The notes under the pieces are model-generated. The model ran no database searches. It was not told where the DNA came from and worked only from the letters and a program-made list of their open reading frames with translations. The position numbers and the translations under genes are program-made. Below are positions 27,440 to 38,000 of a DNA stretch of 64,000 nucleotides, one piece after another. The DNA lies in NCBI GenBank assembly GCA_012960505.1, contig DUBC01000016.1, positions 186,001 to 250,000 of the forward strand, written 5' to 3'. The stretch comes from Verrucomicrobiales bacterium. GTDB lineage: Bacteria > Verrucomicrobiota > Verrucomicrobiia > Verrucomicrobiales > DEV007. Every line of letters begins with the position of its first letter. Positions within the stretch are counted from its first letter, which is position 1.

Positions 27440-27958
27440 ATGAATGTAATCCTTATTGGATTCATGGGCGTTGGTAAATCAACTATAGCTAATGGGTTGG
27501 CTAAGAGTTTGGGATTTGATGTTTTGGATACTGATAAGATGATTGAGCAGAGCCAATCAAGGTCTATAAATGAAATATTTGCCACTGAGGGGGAAGAATC
27601 TTTCCGTGAAATGGAGTCTGTTATCCTTGGTAATCTCATAGGCAGTACTGACCGGTCAGTCATTTCGACTGGCGGAGGTATTGTCACTCGGGAAGAAAAT
27701 ATAAAAGTGTTAAAATCTATTGGTATTGTTTTTTGGTTAGATGCTGGGGTCGATTCTATTCTGGATAGAGTTTCAGGTAATCGTGACCGACCGCTCCTTA
27801 AGACTGAAAATCCTAGGAAGAGAATTGTGGATCTTCTCAGCGGACGTGAGCCGCTTTATGAAAGGTGTTCTGATGAACAAATTCAGACTGATGATTTGTC
27901 CGTCGATGAGATCTCATACGGGATTGCTGAGACGGCAAGGGTATGGTTCTCAAGGTAG
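27440..27958 (+). CDS. aroK: shikimate kinase
   Basis: Phosphorylates shikimate with ATP, fifth step of the chorismate pathway. From the ATG at 27440 it is 172 residues, the family size, beginning MNVILIGFMGVGKST (Walker A); an ATG at 27413 would add nine residues. Other motifs: DTDKMIEQS, FREMESVIL, STGGGIVTREEN and the lid RDRPLLKTE. Followed 9 bases later by queG. The partner gene aroC is 30 kb away at 58245. Confidence 0.94.
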   Translation: MNVILIGFMGVGKSTIANGLAKSLGFDVLDTDKMIEQSQSRSINEIFATEGEESFREMESVILGNLIGSTDRSVISTGGGIVTREENIKVLKSIGIVFWLDAGVDSILDRVSGNRDRPLLKTENPRKRIVDLLSGREPLYERCSDEQIQTDDLSVDEISYGIAETARVWFSR

Positions 27959-27967
27959 TAGTAAGCC

Positions 27968-28993
27968 ATGGTATTGGAGCTAGAGAATAAAGTCAGATCG
28001 ATTGCCAAGGATCTTGGATTTGATGAATGCAGATTTTCTGTGGCTAAGGAAGCTTCCCATGCGGATCGATTTCAGGCATGGCTTGATGATGGGAAGAATG
28101 GTGATATGGAATGGATGGAACGGTCACCGGAAAGAAGAAAGGATCCGCGCCTTTTACTCGAGGAGGCGAAAACTGTGATCGTTTTAGCTATTAATTATTA
28201 TCCTTCCAGATCTGATCCTCAGTCCAAGGATAAGCTTGGCCGTTTTGCCAAGTATGCTTGGGGAGAAGATTACCACCTTGTAGTTGATAAGAAACTTAAA
28301 GCTTTTGCAAGTGCGCTTGAGGAGCTTGGGGGTAAGCAGAAATTTTATGTAGATTATGGTCCGATACTTGAACGTGATTTTGCAACTGATTCAGGTCTTG
28401 GTTGGAATGGTAAAAGTACTGTACAGATTCATCCGAAACTGGGGACTTGGTTCTTTTTGGCTGAACTGGTCACAACATTAAACCTGACACCTGATGATTC
28501 GATTCCAAACCGATGTGGTAAATGCACTCAATGCATCGACTGTTGTCCGACCCAGGCCATCACTTCTCCGCATCACTTGGATGCTCGCCGATGCATCTCT
28601 TATTTCACGATAGAGCATCAAGGCTCCATTCCCCAAGAATTCCGAGAAGCAATTGGAGACCGAATATTTGGTTGTGATGACTGCCTTGAAGTTTGTCCTT
28701 GGAACCGTTTCGCTAAGGCTTCTACTGAGGCCAAATTTGTTGCCAGAGAGTACATTGATATGCCTCTTCAGGAATTTTTGAATCTCAGTGAGGAGAATTT
28801 TCGTTCCTTATTTAGCCGTTCTCCTGTGAAACGTATTGGGAGGGACCGTTTTCTCAGAAATGTATGCATTGCTTTAGGAAATGTAGGAAATATTTATGAT
28901 ATTCCATGCCTCAAGAGGACTATTGAGAAAGAAAATCAATTAATCAGAGAACATGCCAAATGGGCCATAGACCAGATAGAGTCTCGTTCATGA
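27968..28993 (+). CDS. queG: epoxyqueuosine reductase QueG
   Basis: Cobalamin- and iron-sulfur-dependent reductase catalysing the last step of queuosine synthesis in tRNA (oQ to Q). 341 residues. Hallmarks: DGDMEWMERSPERRKDPR-type segment, VDYGPILERDFATDSGLGWNGKS, and two 4Fe-4S clusters in CGKCTQCIDCCPTQAI and CDDCLEVCPWN. The C-terminus is the short form without an extended HEAT domain. Close spacing to aroK suggests cotranscription. Other queuosine genes are not in this window. Confidence 0.95.
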   Translation: MVLELENKVRSIAKDLGFDECRFSVAKEASHADRFQAWLDDGKNGDMEWMERSPERRKDPRLLLEEAKTVIVLAINYYPSRSDPQSKDKLGRFAKYAWGEDYHLVVDKKLKAFASALEELGGKQKFYVDYGPILERDFATDSGLGWNGKSTVQIHPKLGTWFFLAELVTTLNLTPDDSIPNRCGKCTQCIDCCPTQAITSPHHLDARRCISYFTIEHQGSIPQEFREAIGDRIFGCDDCLEVCPWNRFAKASTEAKFVAREYIDMPLQEFLNLSEENFRSLFSRSPVKRIGRDRFLRNVCIALGNVGNIYDIPCLKRTIEKENQLIREHAKWAIDQIESRS

Positions 28994-29092
28994 GGAGTTC
29001 ATGATATATATATTTTCATATAATGTTGAATTTTTGACAATTTAGTTGGATTTCCACCTTTATTTTTTACCCCTATCAAATTCTCAAAAAAT

Positions 29093-32000
29093 ATGCATTC
29101 CAAGCTATTTAATTTTCTCTCTTCCTTCGTTATCTTGTTGATAATTATTACTGCTAAAGAATCTGCCATTGCGGAACCGGAAGCAGTTAATGATACCTAT
29201 CAGTTACTTGAGGACATCTCCTTCAAGGTAAGTACAGGGCCCTTGGCTGAGCTTAATTTCGATGCTGCTATTGCATCTGGAGTTATTGAGGACGACTGGT
29301 CCATTCTTGATCAGATCGAAAATGAGCTCGGAGCAGGTGACGATTATCCTACTGACGGCTCAGGCAGGGAATGGAATGATACGAACTTTGACACAGAGAC
29401 CTCAACTTTGGGTCCTTGGTTCGTAGCCCCGGTGCCGATTCAGTCAGGGGGCGTTGACGGGTTCCCTGGCCTTGATAACGAGTTATTTGGGATTGGTCAG
29501 GCTCCTGACGGAGATAATCTCGTTACGACCTACCTTTTCAGAAACAGTTTCACTCTAGATTCTACTGAAGCAGAGATCAGTTCTTGGGAGCTGAGTTATC
29601 TAGTTGATGACGGTGTCGCGGTTTACATTAACGGTAGAGAGGTGCACAGATCCGCTGCTATACCGGTAGGAGAACTTACCACTCTAACTCCTGCCGTTGC
29701 CGGAGCGAACAATGAAAATGTTTATGAAACGGCCGCAATTGATTTGTCCGGTTTATTGGTAGAAGGCAACAATAGCATCGCGGTTGAGCTTCACCAGGCA
29801 GGGGTCGGAAGCAGTGACGTTGGTTTTGATCTCAACATCGCACCTCGGGCTGACGGAGGTGCCATCAATTTTAGTTTCATTGATGATCCGTTCGGCGCTC
29901 CATTTGAGACTTCTACTCCGAACAATGCCGCAGGCAATTTAGATCAGGGATCTGGATTTGAGGATTCTACTGCGGCACATATTCGCGTTGGCGGTGGTTC
30001 ACGGGGCCAGACCACGATCTCTTCCGGTTCTCTGAGATTACCGATAACTCTTGTTAATCCGGCCACATTCGAGATCAGCTTCCGCTACCGGCTTCTGATG
30101 ATTGGCGGATACGAGTCGGAGGAATACAGCGCTGTTATTTTAGCGGTTGGTGATAATTTTGTTGGTGTAGACACCAACGACGACATCTTTCGCATGTATG
30201 GCCCTGATGGTCAGGGCAATGAGGATTCCGGGTGGCGGACATTCAGCGCCGAGGTATCGATTCCTTCCGGCACACATAATCTGGATTTCGGTGTGTATAA
30301 TAATGCTTCCACCACTACGGGAGAAATCACTGATGTATGGTTTGACGAAATCTTGATCGAATACGAGGGGGGCGGCTCAGGTGGAGGAGTTCTCGAGAAT
30401 GATACCGCTGAAGCCGGCCAACTCACGGCGGCAATTTTTTCAAATCCCTTTCACGGAACGGTTTCTATGAATGCCGACGGCAGCTTTACATATGTGCCAG
30501 AGGAGGATTTCTTTGGTGTTGATAGTTTCACATACACGGTGACTGACGATACTGGAACGTCGTCTGAGGCCACGGTTACGCTTAATGTCGCTTCGGTGAA
30601 CGATTTGCCAAAAGTAACGGACAGGTCTTTCTCGATGAACGAAGACGACCAACTCGTGGTGGACGTTGAATCAGGACTCAGTGTGGATAGCTCTGATGTG
30701 GAAGGGGAAGCTCTCAGCTATGCTGTCAGTTCGGATCCTTCTGACGGGTCATTGACAATTAATCCTGATGGTAGCTTTGAGTATGTTCCTAATCTTAACT
30801 TTGAAGGTACTGATAGTTTTACTTACGTGGCATTGGATAGTGAGGATCCCTCGGTTCCTAGTGAGGTAAAAGTTGAGGTTATTCCGATCAATGATCCTCC
30901 CGAAGTCGTTGATGATACATACTCGGTCACTGAAAATAATTCACTAGTCGTTTCCCAGTCCGGTATCAGTTTACCGGAATTGGTTCTTTCTGAAGATTTT
31001 GACACTGAAGTTGATTTTGCATTTACCGGTAATGTTGAAATTGAACCAGTTGGCGAATTTACCTCCATTAATGGATTTAATGGAAACTTCCTGCGCAATC
31101 TGACTTCAGGCAATCCGGCCGATGCTACAACAATCACTATCAATGATCTCTCTCCTCACGATAGGCTTTCTATAGGCTTTGTACTGGCTATCATTGATTC
31201 GTGGGACGGAAACCTGGCCGGTGGTGATTCTTTTTCGGTTACAGTCGATGGGGAGCCAGTTTTTTCACATACTTTCAATAATTCGGGACCGGATGGACCG
31301 CAGAGTTATGTTCCTTCCGAAGAAATTGAACTTGCCCGGTCCATTGACCTTGGTTTTTCTTCTGGCCCTCAGTCCCTTGATTCTGCCTATGATCTTCGGA
31401 AAGAGCCAAGCCTCAGTAACATACCTCACAGTGGTGACAGTGTAACTATTGAGATTTATGCCAGTGGAGCGAATTGGGAAGGAGGAGATGATGAGTCCTG
31501 GGCAATCGATAATTTTGAGGTGCGATCACATCAATCCGCCCAGTTTAATCTGATTTCCCAAGGTTCGGTTTGGTTTTATCTCGACGACGGCAGTGATCAG
31601 GGCCTCGATTGGATTGATGATGATTATGATGATAGTGACTGGGAAAGCGGTACCGGAAAATTTGGTTATGGAGATGATAACGAGTCGACCCTGATTAGTT
31701 TTGGGGATGATGATAACGATAAGTACGCAACGACCTATTTTCGTCACAGTTTTGAAGTAGAAGACTCTCAGCGATTTGAAGAACTTTTGATTGGTCTTCT
31801 CAGAGATGATGGTGCCGCAGTCTACATTAACGGTACCGAAGTGATCAGATCGAATCTAGAGAATGGAGCCGGTTTCCAAGATTTGGCGCCTGATTTTGCT
31901 GGTGGGGATGATGAAAATAATTACTTTGAATTCCCTGTAGATGCATCTGTTCTCGTTCCCGGAGAAAACCTGATAGCAGTGGAAGTTCATCAGAACAGCA

Positions 32001-35000
32001 GCACTAGTTCTGATCTTGGTTTTGATTTGCGTCTTGTCGGAACCCTTTCTCGAACTTCTGCCATTTTGGGAAATGATATTGATGTGGATACGGATTCCTT
32101 ACAGGTGAGCCTTCTGAGCCCTCCGGATAATGGAAAGTTGCAATTGCAGAGTGATGGAAGTTTCACTTATGTTCCTAACGTTAACTTCGAGGGTAGCGAT
32201 AGTTTTGAGTATAAAGTTACCGATGGTGAATTTGAGGATTCTGGGAAGGTATTTATTACTGTTGATCCTGGTCCCAATGACCTTCCAATTGTCACAGGTG
32301 AGGAGTATCAGGCAAATGAGGACACACCTTTAATCATTGATGTGGGTTCAGGAGTTTTAGAAAATGATTATGATCCTGATGGAGTAGAGATCACGGCAGT
32401 TATCGCGTCGTCGCCTGAGAACGGCACTGTTGAATTATCTAATGACGGAAGTTTTACCTATTCTCCTGATGAGAATTTTTATGGAAAAGATCAATTCACA
32501 TATCATGTCGCTGATGCATTCGGGCAAGCTCCTCCTGCATTTGTTGTTATCAATGTCATTCAAGTTAATGATGCGCCGACAGCTAATGATGACCATTACT
32601 TGACGGCTCCGGGAACTGAGCTGGGAGTCAATGTTCAAGGATTGCTCACTAATGATATTGATCCGGACGGAGACGATCTTCAGAGTGAAATCTTAACTGA
32701 ACCGGAATCAGGAACTATTAATTTTGAAGGCAATGGTAACTTCACTTATGTTCCTATTCCTGAATTTTCAGGTCAGGTCAGTTTCACTTATCGTGTCACT
32801 GATGGAGAAATCTTCTCTGATCCGGCAACAGTTATTATTGATATTAATGCTTCGCCGGTAACTAAGGTGAACCGTTATGTGGTTTATGAGGATGGTGTAC
32901 TTTCTAGAACAGCAGAGTTTGGTGTCATTGCAGGAAGTTCTGATCCTGAGGGGGATTCTCTCGTTGCCAATTTGGTTCAGAGGCCAATTCATGGTTCCTT
33001 GTCTCTAATGCCTGACGGCAGTTTTACTTATAACCCTGATGCAGATTTTAGTGGATTCGATCTTTTTACATATTCGGTAAGTGATGGTTATCAGGAATCT
33101 TCTCCTGTGCAGACTCAGATATACGTCATTCAGGTAGACGATGCTCCGATCGCAACCGATGACGAATATTTTGTGTTGATTGGTCAGGAAGTAATCGTTC
33201 CTCCAGAGGAAGGTGTCTTGTCCAACGATGAAGACCCGGAAGGAAATCCACCTGAGGCGAAATTAGTGGATTACACGGGGACCGGAACATTGGTTCTGAA
33301 CCCGGACGGTTCGTTCGAATACAGGTCCGCGGAAGGATTTGCCGGAAAAGAGACCTTCACCTACACCGCGGAAGCGAACGGGAAGATTTCCAATGTCGCG
33401 ACCGTAGAACTTCGGGTCAGTGGTCCAGCAAACACAGTGGTCATCAGTGAAATTATGTTTCACCCTTCTTCGGAAAACTCTTCAGAAGAATTTATCGAGC
33501 TGCGTAATATAGGTTCCGGACCGGTTTCTCTTCAGGGTTGGAGCTTTACCAGCGGAGTCAGCTTTGAATTTCCGGCCGCTAGCATTCCTTCTGGTGGTCA
33601 CGTAGTCGTTGCCGCTGACCCGGACACTTTTGCAGCAACTTACGAGGGAACTTCTACCGTGATTGGTCCCTGGTCTGGACAATTGAGTAATCGCGGGGAG
33701 AGGATCCGGATCGTAGATGCCTTGGATGATGAGGTTGATGATGTGACTTACTCAGATCAGGGTGACTGGGCGATGCGGCGGTCTGAGGACAACGGGGGTG
33801 AGGAAGGGTGGCAATGGTATAACCTCGCTGACGGCGGTGGCTCATCCCTTGAATTAATCAACGTTGAGCTTTCAAATAAGCACGGCCAAAACTGGGCAGC
33901 CAGCGTTAGTCCCACTCCGGGCGCAGAGAATTCAAATTCTTCTTCCGAGGCCGCCCCCCTAGTCATTGATGTGAAACATTTTCCGGCGATTCCCCGGAGC
34001 GATGAAACGGTGACGGTGAGCGCCAAGTTGAAAGACAATGACGGAGATGAACTCTCAGGGACCCTTTACTGGCGAGTGTCAGCGACGGAACCGGGACCCT
34101 TTGCCGCGACTGTGATGGGAGACAATGGCGATAACGGGGACGTTGAAGAAGGTGACGGAACGTTCAGCGCTCAGGTTCCCGGGCAACCGGACGGTTCCGT
34201 GATTGAATTTTACGTTGAGGCGAGTGATGGAAGTGCGGTCCGCACTTGGCCGGGACCCAGTAACGATGATGGCGAACAGGAGGCGAACGCATTGTTTCAG
34301 TTTGATGACGAAGTTTACACTGGGGATCAGCCCATTTACCGGCTCGTGATGACGGTTGAGGAGGACGGAGACTTTCGGTTCCGGAACTTTAACAGTGGCA
34401 GTGATGCCCAGAAGAATACGACTCTCATAGCAAGGCAGGGATCAGATTACGATATCCGTTACCAGTGCGGAGTGCGGGTTCGCGGAGCCGGTAGCCGGTC
34501 GCGCAATCCGCGTAACAACCGTCTTAACATACCCCGCGACCGGCCGTGGAACGGTGTCTCGAAAATTAATCTGAACACCCAGTTCATTTACCTTCAGTTG
34601 TTAGGATCCCGTTTAGCGAACGAGTCAGGTATCGAAGCGTCGGCAGCGAAGCCGGTCCAGCTGCGATACAATGGTGTGAACCGTGCGGATGATAACCAGA
34701 ACACACGCCGTTACGGATCCTACCTTCACCTAGAACCGATCGACGGAGACTGGGCTGATGAACATTTTCCCCTTGACTCTGGAGGGAACGTATACTCGAA
34801 AAGTCGTCCTGACGTGAAGTGGGACATTCGAACGACTGGAGACGGTGCAGCCAACGCGAATGCTTATCGCTCGGACGGTTGGTCGAAGAACTCGAACGAG
34901 TCGATTGATGATTGGGAGGACCTGCACCAGTTCATGGTCACGATTAATGATGCGTCCGGTGACGATTATCTGGAGCAGGTTTCTAACGTAATTGACGTGG

Positions 35001-38000
35001 AGCAGTGGACTCGGTGGTTTGCATATATGACTATTGTGCTCAGCCGTGAGACAAATCTTGGGAATGGAACCGATGATGATTACAAGTTTTATGGGGGCGT
35101 CATTGATCCGCGGTTTAAGCTGATACCACATGACTTTGATACCATCTTCGGGCTCGGTGACACCAGGACAGGTCCCACCGATTCGATCTTCCCGGCCATA
35201 ACGAATTTTGCCGGGCAGAGGATGCCGCAGCTGGACCGATTCTTTAATGACCCTACAATTTTAAGGCTCTACTACTCAAACCTTAGGAATCTTCTTGAGA
35301 CGGTGTTTTCAAAGGCAAGATTTGATGCCGCAGTTACCAACTCGCTTGATTGGCTTCCAGGTGACTCAGACGTTGAGGATGACGTTATTGACTTCATGGA
35401 TACCCGCCGTTCCTACATCCTTTCGCAGATCCCAAGCGAGTTTACTGTAAGCAGTAGCCTCTCAAGTTCTGAAGGATTCCTGAGAACCGATGACGCGAGC
35501 GTTACTGGTTTAGACGGGACCATTGACCCAACAACCGTCACTGAAGTAAGGGTGAATGGTATGTCCGTGCCGATTGACGTTCGGAACGGGACCTGGGACG
35601 GAGACCAGGCGGGGGTCAGTGAGTTGTTAGTCTCATCCGGTTCGTCTTGGAATTACCTCGATGACGGGTCAGACCAAGGGACCGCGTGGCGCGAGCCTGA
35701 ATTTGACGACTCTGCGTGGTCCCAAGGAGTAGCCGAATTCGGTTACGGCGACCGCGGTGAGGTTACGGAGGTCAGCTTCGGGGATGATGATCAGAACAAG
35801 CACATTACCACTTATTTTAGGAAAAACTTTGAAATTGCTGATACTGATACTTTTCCGAAACTAACCCTGAGGCTGGTCTTCGACGACGGAGTTGCGGTTT
35901 TTCTCAACGGAGTCGAGTTGGTTCGAGCGAACATTGAACCGGACGCCGGTTATATGGACCTGGCCAATATCACAGTGACGAACGCTGGCTTTGAGAGTTT
36001 CGATGTGCCCGCTGAAGCGTTGAGGAATGGTTCAAACACAATTGCTGTTGAAGTTCATCAGCGGGCCCCTGATAGCCGGGACATCAGTTTTGACGCAGAG
36101 ATCATCGGCATTGGAACCGTTCCGCTACTGGCTCCGGGCATTAATCAGGTCACAGTCGAGGCTCTCGACATGAGTGGTGCAGTTGTTCAGTCAAGTCGGA
36201 TCGGTATTTGGTATGACAGCGGAGCAACTTCTCAGGTTTCTGAACTCACCGAAGACACCACCTGGGTCGCGAAAGAGGGGCCGTATTTAATTACCGAAGA
36301 CTTAGTTATTCCGGTTGACGTTACCCTCAGCATTGAACCGGGGACATCAGTTTACTTTGCTAACGATACGAGGATGACCGTTCAGGGACGACTCCTTGCA
36401 GAGGGAATAGATGCGGCTCCGATTACTTTTTCTCAAGAACCAGGAACCGACGGAGGCTGGGAAGGAATTTACTTTGAGAACACTCTCAAGGACAATCAGG
36501 TTATTTACCTTATACAGGACGGATCGGACGCAGGGGATCAGTCCATTGAAGTGGCTGGTTCACGGGTTCGGTTCGAGAAAGTTAAGTGGACGGGAACCGA
36601 AAAGACCATTCTCGAGGTCAGTCACCCCCAGGTCAACATTGTCGACTGTGAGTTTCCTTCGACCTCGGGAGAGGAAGTCATTCACGGCGAGGCCTTGGAC
36701 GGTGATGATTTTTTTAACCTTATAGGCAATCTTTTCCAGACCTCTTCGGGATACAACGATGTTATCGGCTTTTCTGGTGGCAGGCGGCCGGGCCCAATCA
36801 TTTATTTACTCAACAATGTCTTCTTGGGTTGCACAGATGACTGTCTGGACCTTGACGGGGTCGACGCACACATCGAAGGGAATTCTTTCTATAATGTTCA
36901 TACAGATGACCCAGATCGATCGGGCACATCAAACGCGATTTCGACGGACAGGAACTCGCACTTAACGATAATACGTAACTTATTCCACGATCTCGATCAC
37001 GCGTTGCTGCTGAAGAATAACAGTGACGCGATCTTTGAGAATAATACGGTGGTCGGTGCGACCTTGGCTGCGATAAGCTTCGACGAACCATTGACTGATG
37101 GAACTGTTCCTGGAGACGCGATCATCTTGCGGGGCAATATTTTCTTTGGCAACACTTCAATTTTTGCGAACCAAGTTTCTGTCGAAGATGGAGAAGATGA
37201 CCCAGTAATCGTAGCTGACCTTAATTTTCTTCCAGAGGATCTGCATGGGCTCGGTTCAGGCAACTTGGCAGGTGACCCGCTCTTCGTTGACGTCGATTCA
37301 GGGAACTTCTCGCTCAGGGCCGGATCTCCAGCAATAGGTTCGGGTGTTAACGGTGCAGACATGGGATTTGACGTTCGGTCCGGGGCAATCGTATCAGGTG
37401 AACCCCTGACAGTGACTCGAAATGACAGCGCGACTCTAACGGTTCATATTTCTGGTATATCAGGTATTGAAGGTGAGGGTTCATATGAAAGTGAGTATCG
37501 GTGGAGTCTGGACAATGGGGTCTGGTCCGATCCCGTTCCTGTTTCGGATCCGATTGGGCTGGTCGGGCTTCCTGATGGCTCGCACTTTGTCGAGGTCATG
37601 GGCAAGGATTCGGCTGGATTGTGGCAGGCCATGCCAACCCATTCACTGACGTGGACCGTTGATTCGAAGCTTTCCCGGATCGTGATTAATGAGGTCCTTG
37701 CTGAAAACGGGGGAGTTTACGATCACGAGGAGACATTGCCGGATTTCATTGAACTTTGGAATGACAGTGAATCGCCTCGGTTTGTTTCTGGGATGGTGCT
37801 TTCTGACAGAAAAAATGTCACGGAAGGATGGATGATACCGACAGGCACAGTAATTCCAGCCGGTGAGTTCCTTGTCATACATGCGAACAGGGTCGACGGC
37901 ACCACTGGTCTTCATAGTGGCTTTGCTCTGGACCGGGACGGCGAGAGTATTTATCTCTTCGATTCAGCTGACAACGGAGGGTTATTAATAGACATGGTTC

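Noticed and set aside
29034..29066. TTGACA (29034-29039) followed by TATTTT before the giant gene
   Set aside because: The spacing is 21 bases, outside the usual 16-18, and the region is A/T-rich enough for chance matches; not listed as a promoter.
30385..33430. Regular repeats in the giant gene as a CRISPR or satellite array
   Set aside because: Periodicity is at protein level (about 95 residues); DNA copies are diverged and in frame, with no spacer pattern.
34730..35131. Minus-strand open frame of 133 codons inside the giant gene
   Set aside because: Antisense shadow of the CotH-like region; no start context and no recognisable motif. Several other antisense frames between 30 and 39 kb were dropped for the same reason.
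36411..36725. Plus-strand 104-codon frame within the beta-helix region
   Set aside because: Out-of-frame shadow of the giant protein, which continues without interruption in its own frame.
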